This document shows positions 23,905 to 34,720 of a stretch of 64,000 nt of DNA, piece after piece. The position numbers and the translations under genes were made by a program. The stretch spans positions 230,314 to 294,313 of the forward strand of contig JADANN010000186.1 of the NCBI GenBank assembly GCA_018806985.1, read 5' to 3'. This stretch comes from Angiostrongylus vasorum (taxonomy: Eukaryota > Nematoda > Chromadorea > Rhabditida > Metastrongylidae). Under the pieces are notes generated by a model. The model worked only from the letters and a program-made list of their open reading frames with translations, ran no database searches and was not told the DNA's origin. Position 1 is the first letter of the stretch. Each line of letters opens with the position of its first letter.

Positions 23905-23967
23905 CTGTCAATGTTTTCGATCATGGAATCTACCTGCTGCATAGCTGCAGCAACATCGTTAGCCATT
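23905..23967 (-). CDS. PDXDC1: Proposed first exon of the PDXDC1-like gene
   Basis: On the minus strand a TTTCAG acceptor is followed immediately by A and an ATG (23964-23966), typical of a trans-spliced nematode 5' end. Twenty codons (MANDVAAAMQQVDSMIENID) precede an AG/GTATGG donor at 23905. The exon ends in phase 2 and exon 5814-5969 begins with the single base needed to complete AGT, so joining them keeps frame. The acidic, helical N-terminus followed by SRESQRLSDLGRTL resembles the start of animal PDXDC1. The link spans about 17.9 kb and is inference; the exon could belong to another gene. Confidence 0.5.
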
Positions 23968-24355
23968 CTGAAATCAGTTAATGGAGTATTAGTGTTAAAA
24001 ATACTAAATGTTATTGTTAGCGCTAGCAGAGCGAGTAAAAATGTTGGAGGTAGAATCAAACAAAGAAGGAAGGAGAAAGAGGAGAAAGATACACAGGGAG
24101 AGAGACGGGATAGAGAGGGAAAGAATGTTTGCTATGAGGAAGCGATAACAGTCAACAAATAAATTACCCAATATTTGTCGTTGAATGCAAACCAGATAAA
24201 TATTGACTTAGTAATAAAGAACACGGAGCATTCACAAAAGAAATGCATAAGATTCATAGGCGGAAATGCTTTGTGATAAAGACAATATGTATCTAGCAAA
24301 CGCAACATTTTCCCACATTATTAAAAGTCTTATTATGTATTATTACGAGAAAAAG
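23968..24355. other. Probable upstream region of the exon at 23905-23967
   Basis: AT-rich sequence with a purine-rich tract (GAAGGAAGGAGAAAGAGGAGAAAG, about 24065-24125). No TATA-type or other promoter element can be assigned. Confidence 0.3.
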
Positions 24356-24640
24356 GGCGAGTGTAGCGCAGTTGTTAGAGGCGCTCTGCAACACACGTGG
24401 ATTCGATCCCGCGCTCCAGGCTTACCAAGCCCTCCATCACTCCGGGGTCGGTGGGTCGGTAAATTGGTGCCAGACTTGTTTGGGAGCATAGCAGTACTAA
24501 CTCGATACTTCGCTAGGCCACCAAGAGTCATTGTTAAGGCCAGACATGCATCCAATCAGCTCTTATGATACTTGATGATGTCGAATGCACGGCGCACCCC
24601 TCAGGCTTGAGAGCGTTATTCTTCTATTTTTTTCATAAAA
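24356..24640 (+). repeat. tRNA-derived SINE-like repeat, near full length
   Basis: GCGAGTGTAGCGCAGTTGTT (box A-like), GGATTCGATCCC (box B-like), GCTTACCAAGCCCTCCATC, ACTCGATACTTCGCTAGGCC, GATGTCGAATGCACGGCGC and a T-rich end. Good candidate reference copy for the family. Confidence 0.8.
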
Positions 24641-26235
24641 AAACCTTCCTGCCGCAGAAAAGAAAAAAATGACCTTAGTAAGATGGATAAGATTGCTTAA
24701 GGTGTTTTAAAAAGCAAATCCAAGGACAATTTTGACGTTGCAAAAGTAGTGATATGATTAAGACTGTGAAACATGAACACTAAAGAATGAATGCGTTAGT
24801 AAAGACCAATCCGTATCATAGTAATACTTATAGCTTAACACATGACACTCAAAAATTCGCCTGATATTTATATCTGATGCGAAAATAATGACCATTTACA
24901 ATTTCTAAACGGATATCTCAGCCAATGTTGGATTCTAGCGTCTGTAATAAAAGTCATTTGAATCTACACATCTTCGCTTATAAGACACGATCCACAAAGG
25001 GCACGATGATTTTCTCCGATGTATCGTCCATGGGTCCAGCTGCTGCTCTTGCATTGGAAATTTTCGAAATAGAAATTTCACTTTTAATTTTGCTTATATA
25101 TTGTAATTCTGCACATATTGAGAACTTAAGGACAGTGAGTAAGAAACTCAACTCGTTAAACACTCTAGTGATCGGAAAATAGCAATTAGCATCCGATGAT
25201 ATGTGTTAAATAAGAAATGGCCAATGTTGTTTTCATTGCTCTTAAGAGATAAGAATACGAGAAAAGCAATTGAAAATAAAAGTGATTCTGATCGATGGAA
25301 TGGAGTACGTACAGAATATCAATTCTGATGTCTACGTTGAACGTAGCAAATCAATCGATACTTTCAGGAAACATACTGGCTTACTCACTCAACACAGGAG
25401 GCATAATGCCCTCATATGGGGAGCGCATTTTCATAGCGATAAGAAAATTAGTTCAAATGATAACCCTGATGATGTCATCTTAACTTTATGAGACATCTGT
25501 GAGAATACATGATCACTACTTAGAATGAGTATATTTTGAAGAAAATACAAATACTTAATGAACTGCTTCGTATGTTAATCGTAGTGGTGGAGACGATTAT
25601 GCCCGATAAGAATGATGTTGATGTAGAAATTTTAGGTCACAGAAAGCGAGAATGTGATGATGCGTTTGTAAACCGCAAGACATGGGATGGAAGCCTGTTG
25701 TTTGATTAACTGGTCGGTGATGTTTGTAGTGGTGACGGTGGTTTCCTGATTCTCATATCCCGTTCTTTCTCATCTAACTAGTTCAGCTAGTGATCAGTAT
25801 GAGACTACTATTTAAATTTCATAGCTTCAAGTAATTCTGCGTAGATGACATCACCTTATTCCCATTCTTTTATATGTACAAAAACCACCTAACAGTTATT
25901 AATACCTCTTGAATGGGTACCAGTGAAGCAATAAAATTGTTCCGCTTTTTCCACAGAACTGCCCTTCAGGGACAAAATAGGGATAGCAATTTTTGCATCA
26001 GTTCCATTAGTTCTAGTTTTTTTTTGCCAACTCTCGCATAGAACCTATGTATATGCACTGGTAACTTGTCGTTCTACTCTAAAGTGAACGTGGAGCGTAT
26101 TTTCTGTTGGAAGTGAAACCAAATTGCCCGTCATGGACTTCCAAATCACACGATTACATGTCTTTTTACGAATCAACGTGCCGAATACAGCACGCATACA
26201 CTGAAGTACACACACGTGGATATGACGGAGGTGTA
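24641..26235. other. Unassigned intergenic sequence
   Basis: Short frames at 24925-25182 plus (85 codons) and 25295-25483 plus (62 codons, hydrophobic) lack splice partners or known motifs. No repeat was recognised. Confidence 0.35.
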
Positions 26236-26840
26236 TACGGAGGTTATGACAACAATGGTAGTGAGATATTTGCAAAACTCGGACACCAGGCCAGCTTCAA
26301 ACCCGCGATTAAAATGATTTTTCCGGGTGAAAAAGTAATAGGTGGTAAATAAAAAGATAAAAAAGTTAAACATTGTGATTTCAGCAGCAGCCTCAGCTTA
26401 ACTGGATTCAATCCCGATTTGTGCTCTCCAAGTCATTCTCGTTGACGGGTGAGTGGTGATGTCAGCGTCAGGGCAGAAATTGTCTGAGAGAAGGACAAAG
26501 GAAGCCCTCGGTGGCACAGTGAGTGACGGGTGACTTCCCTAAAAGGGTTATCACGAATTCGAAGCTGGTCTTGGTTTGACTTTCGCAAATATCTTTGCCT
26601 CATTGTGGCTGTATTCCACATAATACCCCGTTATGAAAGTAATAGGCAGTGAGTGAAAAGTTAAGCGCAGGTTGTAGCTCAGACAGATAAAATATAAACG
26701 GAGGACCAATTTGTTGTGTAACTCAAACAGATACAGTACAGATAGAGGGTCAACTACTCTAATTTAACGGTAGTATGCCGTCCGTCATTTTTGGTTCCAC
26801 CAAATATCCGTCATCTCTGGTGGAAATACGTGGGCTCACA
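26236..26840. mobile_element. TIR MITE with shared 3' flank, copy A
   Basis: The left end has GGTTATGACAACAATGGTAG and TGAGATATTTGCAAAACTCG. The right end, reverse-complemented, reads CACTGCCTATTACTTTCATA, GGGGTATTATGTGGAATACA, GCCACAATGAGGC, AAGATATTTGCGAAAG. The sequence 26640-26840 beyond it (GATAAAATATAAACGGAGGAC, GCCGTCCGTCATTTTTGG, CATCTCTGGTGG) is repeated at 33800-33990, so the mobile unit may be larger than the TIR part. Confidence 0.6.
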
Positions 26841-27715
26841 TGTATGCAGTTGTAGACGAGAGTTCATATTTGGAAAATCTGTGGGTATTCGGAGGTAATA
26901 AAACTAATGAAACAGGGACAAGTAACTAGATAAAAATCATCAGTATGGTTCAAGAATGTCAAAATGAAAACACATGCAGAATGACTTTATGAGTTATCGA
27001 GACCAAGGCTAGTTCCACGTAATGTGATTCTTGTTTTTCACATACCACTCTACCTTACTGAGTGGGGGAAACTATGGCACATGACGTGGAACAACAGAAG
27101 AAGATTACTGGTACCTGTTGGAGTCGTCCAACGATCAACGTTGGATAGGTGACACAGGTGGTACGATTTGCTTATCACTTCAGATATCACTAGTTTTAAA
27201 TAGCCACAACACAAGGGATAGTAATATTAGTGAAAAAGATGAAAAAAAAATAGAGTGTCGGTTGGAAAAAAAAGTATCGATTAAGTGCGAGTTCATAGAG
27301 CGAATTTCATCGGTTTATATGGTTGTCGTTAATCAAACAGTCAATGTTACTTTTTACCGTTAAGGTAATGCTTACTGCGAAACTAATAAACAAGAATTTT
27401 CCTAGACATCACAGCAAGTTGAGTGGCGTTTCTTTTCGATGGAATAGTCTTAATGTGATCAGAAACAAATGTGTGGTAAAACCTTCTCGCTCTAGTTAAA
27501 TACTCAAATTGTTTATCCCATATCTCAGCTAATAAGAATAAAGGCATAATGTATAGAAACGGTACGGTAGAAAATTATACTAAAAACCCTGCTAACATGA
27601 CGTGGATGAGAAGACACCTTAAAGTGGAAGGCACTGATAGCTTCACTAAAGAGCCTGGTGTTAAAGCAACCATTTAAACCTAAAAAATAAAGGTTACGAG
27701 ATTAACGATAGCAAA

Positions 27716-27716
<1 letters not shown>
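26841..27716. other. Unassigned sequence
   Basis: One 81-codon plus frame at 27118-27363 without recognised motif; otherwise nothing seen. Confidence 0.35.

Positions 27717-27758
<42 letters not shown>
27717..27758. repeat. TA dinucleotide microsatellite
   Basis: About 18 TA units, interrupted once by ACATATA at the left. Confidence 0.95.
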
Positions 27759-27759
<1 letters not shown>

Positions 27760-27767
27760 TTATGTAC

Positions 27768-28035
27768 ATATTGGTACCCGACTTGTCTGAGAAAAATCTC
27801 TCTCCGCAATCCAATTGCAAACGCTCCAGCCGGCTATCTCAGGACTCAGCGAGAACTGTTTGACAAGCATTCCACGACATTCAAGATGAAATGAAAATCC
27901 TCAAGCAGCAACCGAAGCCACACGTAAAAGTTGGAAGATCTTCGTGGACAATGGATGCGAGGAAACGAATCAAATGTGAGAAGTGCTGGGATCCGCAGTA
28001 GACGTGAAGACGGAGCAAATAAAATAAAAATAAAT
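27768..28035 (+). repeat. SINE-like repeat of a second subfamily, 5' truncated
   Basis: Matches the 3' part of 61050-61405: GGTACCCGACTTGTC, GACAAGCATTCCACGACATTC, GATGAAATGAAAATCCTCAAG, GAGAAGTGCTGGGATCCG, GACGTGAAGACGGAGCAAAT and the AAATAGATAAAA tail. The tRNA-like head is missing and the TA microsatellite takes its place. Confidence 0.65.
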
Positions 28036-30814
28036 AGATAAAAATTTATGTACATATACATATATTACAAATGTAACTGTTTTGTGACAATGTACTCTTA
28101 TCAGATAGCGGTCAGATTAATTAGAATACTAAAGATCTCATGTAAACCGAACTCTACTGAGATGGTTTTTGGCACGTCTCTACGAAAGAAAAACCACTGC
28201 TTATCAATGATAATCGAGTGCTAGAATTCAGTGAAAGAAGTACGTTCGTAATATGTATTCAATCAAAATGAGAAAAAGAAAGAAAATGAAAAAATGTGTG
28301 ACGGAGAAATCATAACCTTTTCATTCTCCTTCAACCATCGAAAGTTTAGATATTATAGAAGTCACACAGAAATGGTTCATATCGTCTAAAATTTGTGCAA
28401 ATGTCGATCAGAACTGAGAATTAGAATTTGTCTAAAATAAGGTCTTTATAAACTGTGAGGTTGCTGGCCGTAAATGGACATTAAACGTTAGTCGTTTCTC
28501 ATATCGCTAAAATGTAAGCGACTTACCCGGAATCGATTTTGGTCGTGTTATTGGAATGTTAACAGGTTCGTTGTAAATGTTATTTTCAAGAATAAAATAT
28601 TTGAAAAGATAATTAAACTATTATGTTACCAGTTATTTCACGGTAAACAAACCTAGCAAAGAACTCATCAGAGTATTTAAATTAGTGATTCGCCAGACAT
28701 CCTCTACATCAACACTTTGTCATGTCGTGTCAAGCGTAAGATGATATGGTTACTGTGGTGTGAATGCAAATATTATGAAGAGGAAAAGGTTCAAATACTC
28801 ATTAATAATGACATACGATGCCAAAATATTCAATATACTCTTTTGCTAAAGGCAACTTGTAAGGTGGTAGCGCTTGCCAAACTTTTTCCTTAACCAGCAT
28901 TCCCTAAACAGAAAATGAAAAAGACGTTGAGAGACAGTAGGAAAGTGATAGAATCTCGGAAGCATCATTTTATCGTGGAATCTTCCCAATACATACAGGA
29001 ATATCAATACGACATAAAAAGTCGCCTGCTCCCGGAGTCGGTTTCGCCACCACCATCACCGCCACGGCCGTCACCACCATGAGCGAACCACCCCACCATC
29101 CTCACCACGGATGCAGAACATGATTGCGATCATTTCGGAAATGACCTAGTTAAATGAGCGAACTCTGAACAGACACATATCAGATTCAAACGTTAGACTA
29201 CTCGACTTCATTTCATTAAATTATTGGACTAGAACATGGTAAATTACTGTCATCCTTTAAAACTATATACTATTAGGGTCAATGAGAAACGTAAGCATGT
29301 CACGTTATCTTCTTCATATATCGATTTATATCTCGTAGAATGATCGATAATACCGATTGGTCGTTTAGATGACGATGGTATTAACCATTTAGTGTGCGAT
29401 GTGTTGTTAGTGTCAAAAATAAACAGTCAACTTAACGGGAGCTAGTTCGAATATCAGTGTGTTTAAGCACGAGATTTGTCATCTAGTGCAATGTTCACAA
29501 ATGACAACTTTTTTCCGTGATCATTAACTTCGTCCTCGAATATCCCAACTGCTATGCGATACTTTGAAAAAACCCAGTGTCGAATAAGGCGGAGTTGTGC
29601 AAAATTTTACGTTCTTTGAGAAAAAGAAGTACTCAGGCTGTTCTAATTTGTTGGACGTTGTTTGATTACCAAAACAAAGGAACGACGCCAGTTTTCGGCA
29701 AGGCAGAATCGTCTATTTCATGAATGTCTGAATGAATCCGAATCTTCGAAAACGCATCGGAAATCTTACGATGCCACTTCGCTTGACTTCACTATATCGT
29801 GAGGCCATACAGTTCTTTCAATGCTTATCTTTTTATGATGCATCGTTCAGCTTAGTGAATAAATGTTGCCCACTCAGTTATACATTACATATGAAAAGTT
29901 TGCGACATTAGTGGAAAGTGAAATGGTGTGATCTTTCAGCATAGAGCTTGGTGCATATCCTCTTGCAATGCATAAGGAACACCAGCCATAACAATAGAAT
30001 GTGCTAGAGATGCCAGATGAGGTCAACTAACTGAATTCCATTAGAGAGAAGAAAACAAAATTTGGATTGGTTAGTTTAAACGTGGCATCATAATTCATAA
30101 CCATACAAATGAGCTTAGATCATGAACGTACATCAGCTCAGGGACAGCAGATCTGAACATGATCGTTAACTGATTCAAATATGGTGATGAATTTAGTGAA
30201 GAGTAGACGACATGCTACGTTGGAATCGCCGGCAGCATTGCCAGCAGCAGTGTCACCATCGCGCTCGATCCTAACAACGGACGCAGCCCGGACGTGAAAC
30301 GTGTATACGAACGAACAAACGAAGTCTCGACCTATGAACACGATCGATATCACATCAGATCCATAAATTTTAGCACTCATCTCGGATTTTTATTTGATTT
30401 GTCATCGTAAACATGTAGTGTTCAATAACAATGAATCCCGGTTGCTAATCGGGCAAAAACAAAATTGGTTACCTACCAATGAAAAATTGTAAAAATGGAA
30501 AAATTGAAACGATGTGAAAATTACGTTCATTTTTATTCTCTAATCAACTCTCCAAACATTTTAATTGATTGGTGCGGGCACAAATCCAAGCGCAAAACAA
30601 AATGAGGAACTAACGTACTAATGGTTCCCAAAATTTGCGATTGTAGACGAGTAGAACAGCAGTAATGATACTATGAGAAGTGTTGCTACACCGTCAAAAG
30701 AAGTTAAGAAGTTTCCTTTCCAACTGAGAGTTGGCTGTTTATTAGCGAGAATTTTAGGACCTTAAGCAGAGTTTGAAGTAGGAAATCCTTCATTAGAGCA
30801 GCCTAATTTTCAAC
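28036..30814. other. Unassigned intergenic sequence with two related GC-richer islands
   Basis: The islands at 29032-29115 and 30220-30295 resemble one another (GAGTCGGTTTCGCCACCACC with ATCCTCACCACGGATGCAG, versus GAATCGCCGGCAGCATTGCC with ATCCTAACAACGGACGCAG). Neither gives a convincing exon. The rest is AT-rich with no feature recognised. Confidence 0.4.
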
Positions 30815-30830
30815 TTGATTTTTTAGCAGG

Positions 30831-31017
30831 AGGATTGAGAAAATTTCCTTCTAGCTCTCTTCATCGTATCGACAAAGATTTAGAGGTCACTATTCTAAAA
30901 CGGTTTTATTCGGCTCTCTATAATATTGATTTCATATTCCACCACCCTATAGAAGGTCTCTGTATGTCACAACGATTCCCAATCGACGGAGATGAATTAT
31001 ATCCAGATCAAGCGTAG
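30831..31017 (+). CDS. Candidate terminal exon, unknown product
   Basis: After a T-rich acceptor (TTTTTTAGCAG, ending near 30829) an open frame of about 61 codons runs to TAG at 31015-31017. It includes FPSSSLHRIDKDLEVTILKR and MSQRFPIDGDELYPD. No family was recognised and no upstream exon was paired with it. It may be a pseudogene fragment or chance. Confidence 0.25.
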
Positions 31018-31109
31018 GAGTTATCTACTTCCTTACCAGTTATTTCATATTTCAAGTACAGCATGAGTTCATAAATTTTATAAACAAACTTTTTTTTCAC
31101 GGTGGGCTA

Positions 31110-31544
31110 ATGGTTAGAAAGGGAGTTGTCCATGTTTTTACTGCAGTACCAGTCTCCTTTTCACTCGAAACGTGGCAAAGGAGTTCGCCTTATGTACTGG
31201 TTTCATTGACTCACCTAACGGAATGCATCAGGAAGAATGTGAAGAATAACATTTGTGAAGATCCCAGTGTTGAAGGGTGTGGGGTGAACCAACCATGCGA
31301 CGAGGTATCCTCCAGGATGGGGAGACTCCTTTTGTGCTCCCATTCCCAGTTGGGCTACTGGAAAAACTCTTTCATAATCCGAGCAAAAATTCTATTGCTT
31401 TGTTTGATTTTCATGTCTTGTACACACCCGCTGGAGGCTTTTTCTGGCATATATTTCAGTGCACTATCACCTATTTTTAGTGAATGCTCTCAATATTTGT
31501 CTAGTTCTCCTTATCTCGACATTTTCATCCGGAAGCCCAGCTGA
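31110..31544 (+). other. Unplaced 144-codon open frame
   Basis: An ATG-initiated frame without recognised domain; it has two hydrophobic stretches (ILLLCLIFMS near residue 95) and several cysteines. It partly overlaps a decayed RTE-derived repeat, so it may be repeat-derived. Confidence 0.2.
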
Positions 31545-31745
31545 GATTAAACCGTTGCCATGAATCAATGCCATCCTGGCAACAGTGCAACCACCAGCTG
31601 ACAATTGGTGAAGATATGGAAAAGCCCAAGTACGGCTACAAAGATTATATGGAAGGTAAGGCTTTTTCAACTTGAAAATTTACAGTGGAAGGGAAACTGT
31701 GTTAGGACTCGTGCAGCACTCCGTGATTCATGAAGGCGGGACATC
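31520..31745 (+). repeat. Short RTE-derived repeat, decayed copy
   Basis: CCGGAAGCCCAGCTGAGATTAAACC and CCATCCTGGCAACAG at the left, and GTGCAGCACTCCGTGATTC, GAAGGCGGGACATCCAAGTATT at the right, match both ends of the family copy at 35935-36210. Confidence 0.5.
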
Positions 31746-32293
31746 CAAGTATTATTATGAAGTTTGCTCGTGTTATTTTCTTGTTCTGTGAACAACTAGG
31801 AATCAAAATATGTATTACATATACACAATCAATCCGCCGGCGCATCAAGAAATAATGGGTTAATAAACGAATATAGACTTCTGCACCGATTCTTTTTCGT
31901 TTTCCGTCTGCTTTGAGCTGTGAGCTGGTCAATAGTATTGCTTGCTCGTGTCAACTGATGGGCGACTAAATGTAACACCCAACTGTTTACAGAGAAGTGT
32001 TTTAGAAAATGAGTGAGCTCAGAATGATAGATGAGTTAAATCGGAGAGGTTGCATTTGCTATGCCGTCAAGATCAAGAGCATTGTGTTTTTCAATTAATA
32101 TCTAGAATGATAGAAAGTTCCGTAAGGTGAACAAAAGAGTGCACTCTTCGTTCTTTAGACGTATTTCCTTCACCAGATTTTAAGAGACTGAGCAAATTTC
32201 CTGCCGACAGCCATCTTTCAACTAGCGAACACTCCGGTCTTTTTCTGTCTAACAGGAATAATTTCGTTAACATACAATGGACGATTAGAACAT
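31746..32293. other. Unassigned sequence
   Basis: No feature recognised. Confidence 0.35.
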
Positions 32294-33120
32294 AGAGTGT
32301 CGTTTGCAGTTCGGTGGGCTAGAACAGTTTTTGCTCAATTTAAAGGAGGCCATTTTAGGGTCGGGGCCAAAAAAAAGTCCTTCTCTTGGCTTATTGATCT
32401 ACAAAAAAGTTCTACTTGGGAAAGTTCACTGACTGGTAATTTAACTACTAACTTACCGTTGTTGTTCCATTTCAATCGCTTTTATGACTCATAGTTGCTA
32501 CGTGTAATGCGCGAGTGTAAAAAAAATTACCCAGATTAACTCGAGGCAGACTATAAAACTTTTTCAAATGCTGACACAAACATATTTGCCTGATAGAACA
32601 CAGTAAAAGGATAAAGGATAGTGTTCTCGGCGTTGAGCAATCCTTGAGGGATGCGTTGTGCAATCCACTTCATTAAGCATCGTTGAAGGTGAATGAGTGC
32701 ATATTTGATTTTTATTATGAATCGCGGTGGTTTACCGACGTATCGAGCCAATGCTGCTATCCTCCCAGGCAAGTCTGGTGCCAATTTGTCGACCGCGAGA
32801 AGATGGAAGACTTGGAAAGACTTGGGTGTGGAGATCGATCCCATTTTATATTGCAGGGGCGTCCCTGACCACTGCGCTACGCGCCTCATTTTTAGATCAA
32901 AGTAACACATAGAAAATAGTAGCATGCATACCACTCACAGCCATATAACAACACATCAAAGCGCCTTCTACGATCTGTCATGTTCACAACCCCTCAAGTT
33001 CTGTAGTTTTCGAAGAATTATTGTTCATTTTCAAAAAATCACAAAGTCCGCAAAGGTTTGGAAAATAGGCGCCGTCCGAAGTGGCGGAGTAGCTAAACGC
33101 CGCGCGTCTGTTATGCGTTG
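32294..33120 (+). repeat. Dispersed repeat, second copy of a pair, split by a SINE-like repeat
   Basis: Collinear with 21640-22200 on both sides of an inserted SINE-like repeat (32615-32893): left part CAGTTCGGTGGGCTAGAAC to CTGATAGAACACAG, right part CCTTCTACGATCTGTCATG, CAACCCCTCAAGTTC and GGCGCCGTCCGAAGTGG. Confidence 0.6.
32615..32893 (-). repeat. tRNA-derived SINE-like repeat, near full length, nested
   Basis: On the minus strand it starts GAGGCGCGTAGCGCAGTGGTC, continues with GGGATCGATCTCC (box B-like) and CTCGATACGTCGGTAAACC, and ends GATTGCTCAACGCCGAGAAC. It is inserted in the dispersed repeat of 32294-33120. Confidence 0.8.
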
Positions 33121-33171
33121 AGAAAATTGCAGATCGGCTTGCATTTCAGATTTTCTAAGCGTATTTTTTAC

Positions 33172-33251
33172 CAGCATCGTGGATTCTTCTCTATCTTCGC
33201 TCCTTAATACTAATGGTACGGCATTTCGTTGTTGGACACATGGTACAGCTC
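33172..33251 (-). CDS. Candidate internal exon, unknown product
   Basis: On the minus strand an AAAAATTAG acceptor (exon start 33251) and an ATGCTG/GTAAAA donor (33172) bound an 80 nt frame containing QQRNAVPLVLRSEDREEST. There is no recognised family and no linked exons; possibly chance. Confidence 0.2.
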
Positions 33252-33524
33252 CTAATTTTTTTTGTCGCTGACGAAATGAATTGAATTGAACACATACCAT
33301 TCACTTTGCCATGCCTTTTCAGTCAGTAAGTTGGTTTATTATGAAGATTTTAATAGCTAAAATCCATGAACTTTAACTTCTATCCATTCTATTCTTCTAG
33401 GCATTTTTCACATTCTTGAAATAATTTAACCGCCATATTCTTGAAACGACTATGTGACGAAAAAACTGGTTCAGTAGCCAGCCATAGTGCTGTAGAACAT
33501 TAGTATTTTAGTAGTTAGTTAGCT
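33252..33524. other. Unassigned sequence
   Basis: Nothing recognised. Confidence 0.3.
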
Positions 33525-33990
33525 TTCCTTCCAACATATGCAGAATGCAAGCCACATTGAAGCTGAGATATTGCGAAAACTCAAAACCCCAGGTAAGATT
33601 TGAATCCCTGACGGCAAAACTTGCGGCAGAAAAACTGGCTGAAGGAAGTGCAAAGTGAAATCCTGGGTGATGCAGTGGATAACAAGTGAGCCCACGGAAA
33701 TGGGAAATGTGGATTCGAATTTGGTCTGACTCTGACTTTTGCAAATATCTCAGAATCATTGTGGTTGTATTTCACATGTTACTGTGGCATGAAAAAAAAT
33801 AGGCGGTAAATAAAAAGTTAAATGGAGGTTATAGTTCACGCAGATAAAGCATATGTAGAGGACTAGTTCCTTGTACAAATTAAACTGATGCTGTAGAGAT
33901 GGAGAGGCCTATCCTAATCTGAGCTAGTACGCCGTCATTTTTGGCTCAACCAAATATTTGCCATCTTTGGTGGGGGCCATAAAATTGAGA
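33525..33990. mobile_element. TIR MITE with shared 3' flank, copy B
   Basis: Left part CCACATTGAAGCTGAGATATT, then CGAAAACTCAAAACCCCAGG. The right end, reverse-complemented, reads TTTATTTACCGCCTATTTTT, ACATGTGAAATACAACCAC, AATGATTCTGAGATATTTGC. It is followed by the same 190 bp as copy A, including TACGCCGTCATTTTTGG and CATCTTTGGTGG. Confidence 0.65.
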
Positions 33991-34702
33991 ACCAATAATA
34001 TTTCCAAAGAACTCTGTTCAGAAGTACATCGATGAAAGTGCACTATCTGTGTCTGTGTTAAGGCATCTCAATGCTCTCCTCTTTGTCAGCAGTCTCTGTG
34101 AGGGGACACTTTGTACCCTCCTCACTAGCTAACAGTCTCATCGCCGGCCAACAAACTCGTACGAAGAGCAGTTCCATGTAATTTTTCTCTATAAAAATTG
34201 GATATTCCTGAGTGCCGTCTAATACGAGATCTCTGATGACGAAGCTGTCGACGTAGTACAAAAAATGACACAAAAAAACTGTGGCATACGTGCACTCCGT
34301 AAAATAAGCCGGTGGAAAGAATATGAATGAAAATCATTCCATTTAGGTCAATTTCCCTTCTCAAAAGCACGAGTTTAATAACTCATATATAGCTGCGCAT
34401 ATTTCAAGGAGCACCACAAATTTTGGCTTCGACCAAACGTACTTGTGGAGTGATTAAAGGACATCTCTTTTTTCACTTTAAGTTTTTCTCTAAATCAGAG
34501 TGGTAACTGATGCCGTATTGCTAATCTAAAGGACATTTGAACCAGTATTTTGTTCAAAGCTATCCATTGCCAATTTTTATGTGGAAATGCACTAGTGGTC
34601 GTGAGATAGAGTAAAAAGGTGGCTGCATGGGTTATCGTCTCAGGTTACCTTCTTGAATTGGTGATTACATTCACATTTATTCTAGACGCTGTCTACAAAC
34701 AG
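33991..34702. other. Intergenic sequence with one weak candidate exon
   Basis: On the minus strand a GTCGACAG acceptor at 34245 opens a 39-codon frame to TAG at 34125-34127 containing RRHSGISNFYREKLHG and LLAGDETVS, which could be a C-terminal exon of an unknown gene. Otherwise nothing was recognised. Confidence 0.3.
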
Positions 34703-34720
34703 CATTGGTTCAAGTCATCT

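Noticed and set aside
31616..31655. MEKPKYGYKDYMEG mini-exon with a GTAAGG donor as first channel exon
   Set aside because: It ends in phase 1, which fits neither 34703 nor 35481, and lies in a decayed RTE-derived repeat.
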